A stretch of 64,000 nt of DNA from Vallitalea pronyensis (GCF_018141445.1 NZ_CP058649.1:391001-455000); one strand, 5' to 3'; shown: positions 37,668 through 47,318, numbered from the stretch's first letter. Made by a program: numbers and translations. Notes: generated by a model not told the origin, from the sequence alone.

Positions 37668-39362
37668 ATGGAGTTTAAAAAAATAATTGTAGACCTGTTG
37701 TCAGACGCTATAACTGAGTTATCGGCTCATGACATTGAAGAAATGATTGAAATTCCCTCTAATACTGAAATGGGTGATTACGCATTTCCATGTTTTAGAC
37801 TGGCAAAGGTATTTAGAAAAGCGCCTAATATGATAGCCAATGAGATTGGTGAGAAAATGGGTGAGTCTGCTTATATTTCTAATATAAAAGTTGTGGGTGC
37901 TTATGTCAATTTTTATGTGAATAAGGAAAAATATGTAGAGAAAGTTTTGTCAGCAGGAAGTAACGAAATATGTAAAAAAATGGAAGATGGCATCGGAAAA
38001 ACCATCGTCCTGGATTACTCCTCACCTAATATTGCAAAACCCTTCCATATAGGTCATCTTAGAACGACCATTATTGGAAATGCATTGTATAAGATATTTG
38101 AACAGTTAGGGTATACATGTGTTGGTATTAATCATTTAGGTGATTGGGGCACCCAATTTGGTAAATTAATTGTGGCGTATAACAAATGGGGGTCCAAAGA
38201 AGAAATTGAAAAGCATGGTATTCATGAACTCATAAAGATTTATGTAAAGTTTCATGAAGAAGCGGAAAAAGAGCCGTCACTCAATGATGAGGCAAGAGCG
38301 TGGTTTACTAAAATGGAGAATGGCCATGATGAAGCTTTAGCTCTATGGCAGTGGTTCAAGGAAATCAGTATGAAGGAATTTAAACGAGTGTATAAGATGT
38401 TAGATATTGAATTTGATTCTTATGCAGGTGAGAGCTTTTATAATGACAAAATGGAGCCTGTTATTGCATCTCTTGAAGATAAGGGACTCATAGAAGTGAG
38501 TGAGGGTGCTAAGATTGTTACCCTTGAGGATGAGAACATGCCACCATGTCTGATTACAAAAAAAGATGGTAGTACGCTATATGCTACAAGAGATATTACA
38601 GCAGCTATCTACCGTAAGGAGACATATGATTTTGAAAAGTGTGTATATGTAACAGCATTCGATCAAAATCTTCATTTTGCTCAATGGTTTAAGGTTATTG
38701 AGAAAATGGGCTTTAAGTGGGCAGATAAACTTGTTCATGTACCTTATGGGTTAGTTAGTATGGAATCAGGTAAACTTTCATCTCGAAAGGGTCAGATCAT
38801 TTATTTGGAAGAGCTATTAAATGAGTCTATTGATAAAACGAGACAAATTATTGAAGCGAAGAATCCTGATTTGGAAAACAAAGAGGAAGTTGCTAAGGCT
38901 GTTGGTATAGGAGCCATTGTCTTTAATGATTTATACAATAACCGTATTAAGGATGTTGTTTTCTCTTGGGATAAAGTGTTAAACTTTGAGGGAGAGACAG
39001 GACCTTATGTTCAATATACATATGCGCGAGCATCAAGTGTATTAAGAAAAGCGGAAGATATTGAAATAAGTGATGATGTGGATTATACACGGTTAACGGA
39101 TGATTTAACTTTCCAAGTGATTAAGACCATACAACGTTTTCCAGATGTCATTCGGTTAGCGGCAGAGAAATTAGAACCTTCATTTATATCCCGTTATGTG
39201 GTTGATCTGTCCCAGGCATTTAATAGTTTTTATCATAACAATAAGATTATTGTTGAGGATGAGGCTTTGCGTGATGCTAGGTTGATGGTGGTGAAGTGTG
39301 TGAAGGATGTTATTGAGACGGCTTTAGGGTTGATTGGTGTGAAGGCGCCGGAGAAGATGTAA
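37668..39362 (+). CDS. argS: Arginyl-tRNA synthetase
   Basis: Class I synthetase charging tRNA-Arg. 564 residues with the Arg-tRNA N-terminal domain, the HIGH-type motif SSPNIAKPFHIGHLRTTIIGNAL near residue 115, and a KMSKS-like region SMESGKLSSRKGQIIYLEEL, plus the C-terminal anticodon-binding domain (GPYVQYTYARASSVLRKAE). The ATG at 37668 is 8 bases after GAAAGGAAG; an upstream TTG is less likely. The last 100 bp shift to G-rich, C-poor codons as the gene approaches element C. Confidence 0.96.
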   Translation: MEFKKIIVDLLSDAITELSAHDIEEMIEIPSNTEMGDYAFPCFRLAKVFRKAPNMIANEIGEKMGESAYISNIKVVGAYVNFYVNKEKYVEKVLSAGSNEICKKMEDGIGKTIVLDYSSPNIAKPFHIGHLRTTIIGNALYKIFEQLGYTCVGINHLGDWGTQFGKLIVAYNKWGSKEEIEKHGIHELIKIYVKFHEEAEKEPSLNDEARAWFTKMENGHDEALALWQWFKEISMKEFKRVYKMLDIEFDSYAGESFYNDKMEPVIASLEDKGLIEVSEGAKIVTLEDENMPPCLITKKDGSTLYATRDITAAIYRKETYDFEKCVYVTAFDQNLHFAQWFKVIEKMGFKWADKLVHVPYGLVSMESGKLSSRKGQIIYLEELLNESIDKTRQIIEAKNPDLENKEEVAKAVGIGAIVFNDLYNNRIKDVVFSWDKVLNFEGETGPYVQYTYARASSVLRKAEDIEISDDVDYTRLTDDLTFQVIKTIQRFPDVIRLAAEKLEPSFISRYVVDLSQAFNSFYHNNKIIVEDEALRDARLMVVKCVKDVIETALGLIGVKAPEKM

Positions 39363-39508
39363 GGATTTATTGGTTTGTGTAGGGTGTTTGAAGATATGAA
39401 TGGTGATTAATTGATATGGGGTAGAAGAGGTTTTGCATCTTATGGTGTGGGGCTTCTTTTTTTTGTTATGGTATTTAGTGATTTCATTAGGTTAGGTTTA
39501 GGATGTTC

Positions 39509-39601
39509 GTATATGGTGATGTGGTTAATAGGAGTTGCTTTTAAGACTCTTGTATATGGTGATGTGGTTAATGTGGGTTGCTTTAAGGTTTCCGTATATG
39601 G
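39509..39601 (+). repeat. 43-bp tandem repeat at the left edge of element C
   Basis: Two units (39509-39551 and 39552-39593), both starting GTATATGGTGATGTGGTTAA and containing GTTGCTTT, plus an eight-base start of a third unit that runs into element C. Confidence 0.7.
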
Positions 39602-39800
39602 ATAGGTATAGATAATCAGTTCATGTTAAATAATCGAAGAAAATCTAAAGAGCATGGAAAGATAGATTCCTAAAACTTAAAACTCGCAAGCTCAGACAAT
39701 TAAGTTTTTTAACGGAATCCATCTTTCCATGCTCTAAGTTTTTCTAACGCTTATTTAAAAATCACTGATTATCTATACCTATCCATATACTGGGCTGATT
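39590..39800 (+). repeat. Long-hairpin element, copy C
   Basis: About 211 bp. Arms: GGATAGGTATAGATAATCAG pairs with the matching end before CTGGGCTGATTGG. Inner arms GAGCATGGAAAGAT and ATCTTTCCATGCTC. Core AAACTTA/TAAGTTT around AACTCGC and TCAGACA. The 5' end conserved in A, B, D and E is replaced by the tandem repeat. Right flank 39801-39840 has 21 G and 1 C. Confidence 0.85.
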
Positions 39801-40361
39801 GGGGGGTAGAGGTGTATTAGGGATATGGGCGATTAGGGGTGAGAGACATGGTTACATAAAAATATATTATGTGTTAGTGGGTCTAGGAGAAGAGAGAAGA
39901 GCTTTTAATCTAACGTGTATTATAGCAATTGATATATAATTTCCCATTATATAAGGGTTATTTTATTTTGTTACCCTTACATGGTTAGCCACTGGATTAT
40001 TTTAGCGTATGAAGTATCCTTGATTAATAAGTAGATTAGTCAATTCTATATTTAATCTTCTCTTGTAAAGAAAGATTATTGGGAATTGGTATGACGCTCC
40101 CATAAATGCCATATTTCTAATTTTTTCTATTGGCTAGAGATTCGTATGAGGTATTCTAGGTGTGATTTTGCTTTTAGTTAATCATCATAATTAAAGGGAA
40201 GCCCAAATTACCCACTATCCATGATTCTATTGATGTTTCACTCTTAAAATGCCATACTTTCTATTTCCACTCTATTGTTACCTAAAACCTTTAACATTAC
40301 TTAAATGAATGCAAAATACATTTCCTTCATCTTCACTTATATTAATATGCCACTAGCCCAA

Positions 40362-40590
40362 CAACTAGCCTAGTAGATAGGAGAATGGGTATTATAAAGT
40401 CGTGATTTTTAAAAGAGTCTTAGAAAAGGTTGGTGAACGGAAGAGGTATTTCCGTATAAAAGCTTACTTGTCTGACCGTAGGGAGTTGTAAGCTTTAGGA
40501 AATACCTCTGGAGTGAACCTTATCTTTTCTTAGGCTCTTTTAAGTTGAACAACTTTATAATACCCATTCTCCTATCTACGAATGTCTTGT
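40362..40590 (-). repeat. Long-hairpin element, copy D
   Basis: About 229 bp, in the opposite orientation to C. On the minus strand it begins CAAGACATTCGTAGATAGG and ends CTACTAGGCTAGTTG. The outer arm GATAGGAGAATGGGTATTA pairs perfectly over 25 bp. Core stem AAGCTTAC/GTAAGCTT around AACTCCC and GGTCAGACA. The plus-strand flank on its left is C-rich. Confidence 0.87.
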
Positions 40591-40740
40591 ACTCACTTAT
40601 TATTAACACAAAATGTTTCTTTCATGGCAATAAACAGGGGAAGAGCACCTAATACTATGCTGATTATAGTTACAGCTACACTTGAACAAACAATATTGTG
40701 ACTTATTAATACATCTTTGAGGCGTTTGATTGTTTTGAGA

Positions 40741-40756
40741 TGTTTCACGTGAAACA
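40741..40756. promoter_or_regulatory. parS: parS site 1
   Basis: TGTTTCACGTGAAACA, the perfect 16-bp ParB loading site, about 200 bp upstream of parA. Confidence 0.95.
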
Positions 40757-40786
40757 ATAGACCAATGATAGGTGTTAAATAAAATA

Positions 40787-40802
40787 TGTTTCACGTGAAA
40801 GA
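40787..40802. promoter_or_regulatory. parS: parS site 2 (imperfect)
   Basis: TGTTTCACGTGAAAGA, two bases off the palindrome at its right end; 46 bp after site 1. Confidence 0.85.
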
Positions 40803-40821
40803 TACTAGGGGGGAGGCCAAT

Positions 40822-40837
40822 TGTTTCACGTGAAACA
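40822..40837. promoter_or_regulatory. parS: parS site 3
   Basis: TGTTTCACGTGAAACA, perfect, 35 bp after site 2 and about 120 bp before parA. Clustered sites allow efficient ParB spreading. Confidence 0.95.
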
Positions 40838-40919
40838 TTTTGTAAGCCATAAGAACCAGAAAAAATAGTGTTTCTATCGGATAAGTTAAAAAAGCATAGA
40901 TTCAAAAAATAGAATATGA

Positions 40920-40925
40920 TATAAT
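40920..40925 (+). promoter_or_regulatory. Probable -10 element of parA-parB
   Basis: TATAAT in an AT-rich stretch about 35 bp before the parA start. No good -35 is visible at 17 bp. Confidence 0.4.
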
Positions 40926-40958
40926 GAATTAAAACCATAAGCGAAAGAAGGGGAAAGA

Positions 40959-41729
40959 ATGGCAAGAATCATAGCAGTTGCCAATCAAAAAGGTGGTGTT
41001 GGAAAAACGACCACTACCGTCAATTTATCAGCTTGTTTGGCGGAAAAAGGGAAAAAAGTGCTTACGATTGATATTGATCCTCAGGGAAATACAACTAGAG
41101 GGTTTGGTATAGATAAGAGAAAGCTCAAAAACACAGTTTATGAGCTATTATTGGGACAAGCTAGTACTAAAAAATGCATTATTAAAAGGGTCTTTAAGAA
41201 TATATCCCTTATTCCAGCAGATGTGGAGTTAGCTGGAGCTGAGATTGAGTTGGTTCAGTTAGAGGATAATAGTTTTGTATTAAAAAAGTACATAGATGAA
41301 ATAAGAGATAATTACGATTATGTTATTATAGATTGTCCCCCTTCGTTAAGTACATTAACGGTTAATGCGTTAACGACGGCTGATACGGTTCTTGTACCGA
41401 TCCAATGTGAATTCTTTGCATTGGAAGGATTGTCTCAGCTTATGTATACTATAAATCTTGTTAAAAAGCGATTGAATCCTAATTTGGAGATTGAGGGTGT
41501 CGTGTTTACCATGTATGATGCACGAACGAATCTGTCATTACAAGTGGTGGATGAAGTAAAGAAAGAGTTGAAGCGAACGAATATTTACAAAACCATTATA
41601 CCTAGAAATGTTCGCCTTGGTGAGGCACCAAGTCATGGATTACCCATTAATATCTATGATACCCATTCTAAGGGTGCAGAGAGTTATCGTTTATTAGCAG
41701 ATGAAGTTATTAATAGGAAGGAAGAATAG
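40959..41729 (+). CDS. parA: Chromosome partitioning ATPase ParA/Soj
   Basis: Deviant Walker A ATPase (ANQKGGVGKTTTTVNLS near residue 8) that works with ParB and parS in origin segregation and regulates DnaA. 256 residues; DYVIIDCPPSLSTLTVNAL and IQCEFFALEGLSQL are Soj signatures. GGGGAAAGA precedes the ATG. parB begins 3 bp after its stop. Confidence 0.95.
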   Translation: MARIIAVANQKGGVGKTTTTVNLSACLAEKGKKVLTIDIDPQGNTTRGFGIDKRKLKNTVYELLLGQASTKKCIIKRVFKNISLIPADVELAGAEIELVQLEDNSFVLKKYIDEIRDNYDYVIIDCPPSLSTLTVNALTTADTVLVPIQCEFFALEGLSQLMYTINLVKKRLNPNLEIEGVVFTMYDARTNLSLQVVDEVKKELKRTNIYKTIIPRNVRLGEAPSHGLPINIYDTHSKGAESYRLLADEVINRKEE

Positions 41730-41732
41730 ATT

Positions 41733-42614
41733 ATGGCGGCAAAAAGAGGGTTAGGCAAAGGGTTATCAGCATTAATTACAGATGATTTGGAACAAGAAAT
41801 TAGTGATAATAAAAAAGGCGTTATGAAGTTAAAAATAAAAGACGTAGGTCCTAATAAAGATCAACCTAGAAAACGGTTTGACGAAGATTTATTACAGGAA
41901 TTAGCGGATTCCATTAAGCAATATGGTATTATACAGCCCCTCATTGTTATTAAAAAAGATGATTTTTACGAGATTGTAGCTGGTGAACGACGGTGGCGTG
42001 CAGCAAAGATGGCTGGATTAAAGGAAGTACCTGCTATTCTAAAAGGTTATACAACCAGAGAAATACTGGAAGTATCACTTATTGAAAATATTCAGAGAGA
42101 AAATCTAAATCCTATTGAGGAAGCTATTGCTTTTAAGAGACTTATTAAAGATTTTAAATTAAAGCAAGATGATGTAGCGGAAAAGGTTTCTAAAAGCCGT
42201 TCTGCTATTGCTAATTCCATGCGCTTATTGAATTTAGATGAAAGAGTTCAGCGTATGATCGTTGATGAAATGGTTTCAAGTGGTCATGGGAGAACGCTAT
42301 TAGCTTTGGAAGAAGGAGATATGCAGTATCAGCTAGCTAATCGTATATTTGATGAAAACCTAAGTGTTAGAGAGACAGAAAAACTCATCAAGAGTATATT
42401 GAATCCAAAAGAAGAAAAGAAGGACACTAGTGAAGATGCGTTGACGCCTATCTATAAAGAAGTAGAGGACCGTTTTAAAGAGATCTTTGGTACAAAGGTT
42501 AATATTCAAAGAAAGAGTAAGAAAAAAGGTAAAATTGAAATTGAGTATTATTCAAGTGAAGATTTAGAGCGTCTTATTGAGCTTATAGGAACCATTAAGA
42601 ACAGTCATGTATAA
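41733..42614 (+). CDS. parB: Chromosome partitioning protein ParB/Spo0J
   Basis: CTP-switch clamp that loads at parS. 293 residues: N-terminal ParA-activating KRGLGKGLSALI, CTP-binding GERRWRAAKMAG (GERR 84-87), helix-turn-helix with SRSAIANSMRLL (155-166) and SGHGR, the parS-specific forms of residues that differ in Noc. It differs from the noc copy at 25176 in these positions, so the window holds two functionally distinct ParB-fold proteins. Confidence 0.95.
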   Translation: MAAKRGLGKGLSALITDDLEQEISDNKKGVMKLKIKDVGPNKDQPRKRFDEDLLQELADSIKQYGIIQPLIVIKKDDFYEIVAGERRWRAAKMAGLKEVPAILKGYTTREILEVSLIENIQRENLNPIEEAIAFKRLIKDFKLKQDDVAEKVSKSRSAIANSMRLLNLDERVQRMIVDEMVSSGHGRTLLALEEGDMQYQLANRIFDENLSVRETEKLIKSILNPKEEKKDTSEDALTPIYKEVEDRFKEIFGTKVNIQRKSKKKGKIEIEYYSSEDLERLIELIGTIKNSHV

Positions 42615-42761
42615 TCCGACATGGCAGAAGAAAACTATTGTCATGACGTTTACATATTGTGGGTTAATTATGCTGATTATCCTATGTAGGATTGTGCCAT
42701 AGGTTAAGATGGTGTGTTTACAGTAAAGGTGACTTAACAGAATAAAAGGAAGGTTGTATGA

Positions 42762-43262
42762 ATGGATATCATAAGGGATTTTATTACCGACAACACAGTT
42801 AATATAATACTAGGTTTATGTGTATTCAGCCTATTCATGTTTATATGTGTTGTGGTGAATGCATTTAAGAGTAGAAAATGGAAAAAACGCTATTACAGAT
42901 TTATGCAAGTGAAAGAAGCTTTCAGTATTGAAGATGTGCTTAAGCAAAATATTGAAGATATTGATGATTTGAAAGATCATCTACACAAACAACAGCTTGA
43001 TATGAGGGAATTAGAGAAGCATGTACGATTATCAATTGAGAAAGTTTCTTTAGTCAAATACAATGCACTTGAGCAAATGGGTGGAGAGGTTAGCTTTGTC
43101 GTTGCCCTCATTAATCAAAAAAATACAGGTTTGTTAATTAATGGTATTCATAGTCGAGAAGGCTGCTATACATATGTAAAAGAAATTGTTAGAGGCAAGT
43201 GTGACAAGGCTCTTTCCAAAGAGGAAAAAGAAGCTTTAGAAAAAGCCATGAAACAAAGATAG
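42762..43262 (+). CDS. DUF4446 family membrane protein
   Basis: 166 residues. One N-terminal membrane helix (TVNIILGLCVFSLFMFICVVVNAF) then a basic stretch, coiled-coil-prone helices (EDVLKQNIEDIDDLKDHLHKQQLD) and a compact C-terminal domain with KVSLVKYNALEQMGGEVSFVVALI. I recognise this as DUF4446, a family that often follows parB in clostridia. The function is unknown. AAGGAAGG precedes the ATG. Confidence 0.8.
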   Translation: MDIIRDFITDNTVNIILGLCVFSLFMFICVVVNAFKSRKWKKRYYRFMQVKEAFSIEDVLKQNIEDIDDLKDHLHKQQLDMRELEKHVRLSIEKVSLVKYNALEQMGGEVSFVVALINQKNTGLLINGIHSREGCYTYVKEIVRGKCDKALSKEEKEALEKAMKQR

Positions 43263-43367
43263 GTATTCAACGTTTATTTATCATGTCCTTTACAAAAAGG
43301 ATGCTTAATCTATCATAAATTAACATGTCCTGGTAATACTAATATTATTACTAGGAGGTGTTATGTT

Positions 43368-43655
43368 ATGACGATATATGTACAGGAAGAGTTGGATAGA
43401 CTTTATGATTATTTAAAAAATAGAGGTTATCATGTCATTAATGGCTCAATGGCAAATGCTCATGATATCTATATATATGCCAGCTCATCTTATAGAGGCC
43501 TATACAATGAAATACTTAACAACGATATGTATAATGCTGCAACAACTAATAATGTTCTGATGATTAATGCGAGTGGTAAAAGTTTTAGTGACATTGAGGC
43601 AATTATTAACAGTAGAAAATACAGCAGACTATTTGAAAGTGAGGGCTTTTTTTGA
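43368..43655 (+). CDS. YkuS-family (UPF0180) protein
   Basis: 95 residues resembling the YkuS/UPF0180 family: VQEELDRLYDYLKNRGYHVI at the start, a Tyr-rich centre and VLMINASGKSFSDIEAIINSR at the end. The function is unknown. AGGAGGTG precedes the ATG. The TGA overlaps the TTG start of the next gene by four bases, so the pair is translationally coupled. Confidence 0.72.
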   Translation: MTIYVQEELDRLYDYLKNRGYHVINGSMANAHDIYIYASSSYRGLYNEILNNDMYNAATTNNVLMINASGKSFSDIEAIINSRKYSRLFESEGFF

Positions 43656-44452
43656 AATACAAAATGATTGTTTTAGATTTGGATGATACATTACTGAATG
43701 ATCACTTAGTGGTGTCTGATGATAATATAAAAGCTTTAAAAGAGGCACATGATGCAGGTATGATCATTACGTTATGTTCTGGACGGGTAAGTCAGTCCAT
43801 TGCAAGAATCATGAAGGATATTGGCTTACATACAGATACGGATTATTATATTTCGTATAACGGTGTCATCATTAATAATGGACAAGATGATCGGATATTT
43901 TATAAACCTCTTGAAGGACAGATTTTACAAGAGTTTATTGAGCTGGGAAGACAATATGATGTGGATATTCAGTTATATAAAGGTGACGATGTGGTTGTGG
44001 AAAAATACACACCAAGAACCAAGGCTTATGAGAACATGAGTCAAATTAAGGTGAAATTGGTTGATGATTTTAAGGTGTATGATGATACCATCAAGGTATT
44101 GTACAATGGTGATAACATAGAAGCCCTAGAAGAAATGAAGACACATATTCAGAGAAAATATGACGATCAAGTACATGTTTTTTTCTCCAAGCCTACATAT
44201 TTAGAGGTCATTAATAAAGAGGCCAATAAAGGGCTTGCACTAGCGTATCTGGCTGACTACCTTCAGATTAAACAAGAAGAAATCATTGCAGTAGGCGACA
44301 GTATGAATGACATTTACATGATAGAATATGCAGGTATGGGTGTAGCGGTTAGAAATGCTCGTGAGGAAGTAAAAGAAATTGCTAATTATATAACAAAGTC
44401 CACAAACCATGAGCATGCTGTATCCGAAGTCATTCACAAGTTTGTTTTATAA
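43652..44452 (+). CDS. Cof-type HAD phosphatase
   Basis: Haloacid-dehalogenase hydrolase, class IIB, 266 residues. Motif I VLDLDDTLLNDHL, motif II TLCSGR, the Cof cap domain, Lys in motif III and motif IV IAVGDSMNDIYMIEYAGMGVAV. Substrates of this family are small phosphorylated metabolites, not predictable here. It starts with TTG at 43652, with GAGGG upstream, overlapping the YkuS gene. Confidence 0.9.
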   Translation: MKYKMIVLDLDDTLLNDHLVVSDDNIKALKEAHDAGMIITLCSGRVSQSIARIMKDIGLHTDTDYYISYNGVIINNGQDDRIFYKPLEGQILQEFIELGRQYDVDIQLYKGDDVVVEKYTPRTKAYENMSQIKVKLVDDFKVYDDTIKVLYNGDNIEALEEMKTHIQRKYDDQVHVFFSKPTYLEVINKEANKGLALAYLADYLQIKQEEIIAVGDSMNDIYMIEYAGMGVAVRNAREEVKEIANYITKSTNHEHAVSEVIHKFVL

Positions 44453-44548
44453 TAAACAATGGATACGCGTATAGAAATGAAGGTTTATGTAAGAGCGTGT
44501 TGGACGGTGAGAAGTAATAGTTAAAACAAATAATAAAAGAGAGATAAC

Positions 44549-44580
44549 AAAAAAGAAGGAAATGGCAGCCCTTCTTTTTT
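44549..44580. terminator. Bidirectional terminator between the HAD gene and adhE
   Basis: AAAAAAGAAGG, a 10-base loop and CCTTCTTTTTT. The T-tract is present in both directions, which fits convergent genes. Confidence 0.9.
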
Positions 44581-44596
44581 GCTTTGTGCATCTATA

Positions 44597-47203
44597 TTAT
44601 TTTCCGTAGTAAGCTTTTTTGTATAAGTCTACAAGTTCTGTAATAAGCGGCATTCTTGGGTTTGCTGGTGTACACTGGTCTTCAAATGCCTTATCAGCAA
44701 GGTAATCAAGTTTACTTAGATATAGTTTTTCATCAATATCACATGCTTTAACTGTCATAGGCATATCTAATTCTTTCATGAGTGTACGTACTGCATTTGC
44801 TAATGATTGTACACCTTCTTCTGATGTACTAGAAGGTAATCCAATATGTCTAGCAATCTCAGCATATTTTTCAGGAGCAATAAATTTTTCGTATTTAGGG
44901 AATGAAGCAAATTTAGTTGGTGTAGTGGAACCATTATATTCAATAACATGTGGTAATAAAATGGCATTGGCTGCACCATGAGGTACATGGAACTCTCCTC
45001 CTAATTTGTGAGCAAGGGAATGGTTAATACCTAAGAATGCATTGGTAAATGCCATACCTGCAATACAAGAGGCGTTATGCATTTTTTCTCTTGCTTCAGC
45101 ATCATTTCCATTTTTATAAGCTCTTGGAAGATACTTAAATACCAGTTCAATGGCCTTCATAGCCAATGCATCCGTATAATCAGAAGCCAGTACAGATACG
45201 AATGCCTCTATAGCATGTGTCAGTACATCCAGCCCTGTGTTCGCTGTGACACGAGCGGGGACAGACATAACAAAGTCAGGGTCGATGATGGCAACATCGG
45301 GTGTTAACTCATAATCTGCTAAGGGGTACTTAATGCCTTTTGTTTTATCGGTAATAACAGCAAAGGATGTTACCTCAGAACCTGTTCCTGAAGTTGTTGG
45401 AATGGCAACAAACTTTGATTTTTTACCCATTGCAGGGAACTTGTATACACGTTTTCGAATATCCATGAACTTAAGAGCCATATCGCTAAAACGCGCTTCT
45501 GGATGTTCGTAGAATAACCACATACCTTTAGCCGCATCCATTGGCGAACCACCACCCAGTGCGATAATAACATCTGGGTCAAAGTTTTGCATCATTTGTG
45601 CACCCTTTTTAACGGTTTCAATGCTGGGATCAGGTTCAACATCACTGAAAATTTCGCAGTGTACATAACCGTGTCTATTTCTTAAATGATAGAGCACTTT
45701 GTCCACATAGCCAAGTTTAACCATGTAGGGATCTGTAACAATAAATGCTTTTGTAATATTTGGCATTTTACTAAGGTATTGCACGGAACCAGGCTCAAAG
45801 TATATTTTTTCTGGAATCTTAAACCACTGCATGTTCACTCTTCGGATCGCCACCCTTTTCTTATTAATCAGGTTGATTGCTGTTACATTAGAAGTGGTGG
45901 AGTTCTTACCGTATGAACCACATCCTAACGTAAGGGATGGCATATTTGTATTATAAATATCACCAATAGCACCATGGGTTGAAGGAGAGTTGATAATAAT
46001 ACGGCCTGTCTTTAAGCGATCAGAAAAAGCATGAATAACGTCATCATCATTAGAATGTACCACAGATGAGTGGCCAAGACCGCCGATTTCTACCATCTTT
46101 TCACTTAAAGCAATACCTTCTTCAACATCCTTAGCTTTAATAATAGCTAAGACAGGTGATAATTTTTCTTTTGATAGGGGATACTTATCACCAACACCAC
46201 CTATTTCACAACACAGAATCTTTGTATTTTCCGGTACATCAATACCTGCTAACTTTGCAATTTCTACTGGGGATTTACCAACAATAGCTGCATTAACCAT
46301 ACCTTTTTCAAGATTCATGACAACGCCTTCCACTCGCTTCGTTTCAGCTTTTGTTGTAAAATAGCAATGGTGTTTCTTCATATAATCTGTAAAGGCTTTG
46401 TAAATAGGTTCTTCAATAATTGCAGCTTGCTCAGACGCACAAATCATACCATAATCAAAAGCTTTTGATAGAATGAGGTCTGTAGCAGATCGTTCAATAT
46501 TAGCTGTTTTCTCAATAAAGCATGGTACGTTACCAGGTCCCACACCAAGGGCAGGTTTTCCTGTTGAGTAAGCCGCCTTCACCATGCCTGATCCACCTGT
46601 AGCTAGGATAAGGGAAACACCAGGATGGTTCATTAATGCACTTGTAGCTTCTAGTGAAGGTGTTTCAATCCATTGAATACAATCTTCTGGTGCACCTGCT
46701 TTGACAGCTGCATCTCTTAGAATTCTTGCAGATTCAGCGGAACACTTTTGAGCAGATGGATGAAAAGCAAAGATAATGGGGTTTCTTGTTTTTGTGGAAA
46801 TAATAGCTTTAAACATGGTTGTTGAAGTAGGGTTTGTAACAGGTGTTACACCAGCTACTACACCAACAGGTTCAGCAACCTCCATGTAATCTTCTTCTTC
46901 ATTTTTATCAATGACACCAACTGTTTTTTCATATTTGATACTATGATAGATATACTCTGTAGCAAAGAGGTTCTTTGTAATTTTATCTTCGTATACGCCT
47001 CTACCCGTTTCTTCTACTGCCAGTTTGGCAAGATACATGTGTTGGTCCACACCAGCAAGGGACATTTCCTTGATGATATTATCTATTTGCTCCTGATCCA
47101 GGTTCATGTAAGCTTCAAGAGCCTTGTTTGCTTTTGATACCAATGTATCCACCATCTTGGTTACATCCATATCATTTGTTTTTGTAACTTTTTGATTTGC
47201 CAT
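44597..47203 (-). CDS. adhE: Bifunctional aldehyde/alcohol dehydrogenase AdhE
   Basis: Reduces acetyl-CoA to acetaldehyde and then to ethanol, re-oxidising NADH in fermentation. 868 residues from the ATG at 47203 (MANQKVTKTND), which follows GAAGGAGGTAGAACTT; the upstream in-frame ATG overlaps this site. N-terminal CoA-acylating aldehyde dehydrogenase with the catalytic Cys in FDYGMICASEQ, linker, then iron-dependent alcohol dehydrogenase with GGGSPMDAAKGMW and metal-binding His in NHSLAHKLGGEFHVPHGAANA. Regulated by redox through a Rex-like site at 47262 (inferred). Confidence 0.96.
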   Translation of the reverse strand: MANQKVTKTNDMDVTKMVDTLVSKANKALEAYMNLDQEQIDNIIKEMSLAGVDQHMYLAKLAVEETGRGVYEDKITKNLFATEYIYHSIKYEKTVGVIDKNEEEDYMEVAEPVGVVAGVTPVTNPTSTTMFKAIISTKTRNPIIFAFHPSAQKCSAESARILRDAAVKAGAPEDCIQWIETPSLEATSALMNHPGVSLILATGGSGMVKAAYSTGKPALGVGPGNVPCFIEKTANIERSATDLILSKAFDYGMICASEQAAIIEEPIYKAFTDYMKKHHCYFTTKAETKRVEGVVMNLEKGMVNAAIVGKSPVEIAKLAGIDVPENTKILCCEIGGVGDKYPLSKEKLSPVLAIIKAKDVEEGIALSEKMVEIGGLGHSSVVHSNDDDVIHAFSDRLKTGRIIINSPSTHGAIGDIYNTNMPSLTLGCGSYGKNSTTSNVTAINLINKKRVAIRRVNMQWFKIPEKIYFEPGSVQYLSKMPNITKAFIVTDPYMVKLGYVDKVLYHLRNRHGYVHCEIFSDVEPDPSIETVKKGAQMMQNFDPDVIIALGGGSPMDAAKGMWLFYEHPEARFSDMALKFMDIRKRVYKFPAMGKKSKFVAIPTTSGTGSEVTSFAVITDKTKGIKYPLADYELTPDVAIIDPDFVMSVPARVTANTGLDVLTHAIEAFVSVLASDYTDALAMKAIELVFKYLPRAYKNGNDAEAREKMHNASCIAGMAFTNAFLGINHSLAHKLGGEFHVPHGAANAILLPHVIEYNGSTTPTKFASFPKYEKFIAPEKYAEIARHIGLPSSTSEEGVQSLANAVRTLMKELDMPMTVKACDIDEKLYLSKLDYLADKAFEDQCTPANPRMPLITELVDLYKKAYYGK

Positions 47204-47261
47204 AAGTTCTACCTCCTTCATTATTCTTATCTTATTTTTACCAATGCATAACCATTAAATT

Positions 47262-47279
47262 ATGTTAAATGTTTCACAA
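47262..47279. promoter_or_regulatory. Rex-like operator of adhE
   Basis: ATGTTAAATGTTTCACAA matches the Rex consensus TTGTGAAATnTTTCACAA at all but two specified positions. It lies between the adhE promoter and start codon, where bound Rex would block elongation. AdhE is a common Rex target; no rex gene is in this window. Confidence 0.65.
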
Positions 47280-47318
47280 ATCTTACTAAAAAAATAATGA
47301 AAATCTTTCGTCGAGGAT

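Larger units (their letters stand above)
39363..40958. other. 1.6-kb gene-free gap between argS and parA
   Basis: Holds a 43-bp tandem repeat, the oppositely oriented elements C and D, and three parS sites. Its left part on the plus strand is nearly C-free (39371-39420: 18 G, 0 C) and its centre to the left of D is C-rich (40261-40370: 29 C, 6 G). The ORFs that can be called here have neither ribosome sites nor recognisable sequence. Confidence 0.6.

Noticed and set aside
39411-39605. 64-residue plus-strand ORF next to argS
   Set aside because: It translates the 43-bp tandem repeat and the G/T-rich halo; no ribosome site.
39509-40590. CRISPR array
   Set aside because: The tandem units are contiguous with no unique spacers, and the palindromic elements are far too long and too few.
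40603-40965. 120-residue minus-strand ORF covering the parS cluster
   Set aside because: It lies over three parS sites and the parA promoter, has no homology I recognise, and its sequence repeats the parS palindrome as HVKH/RET motifs.
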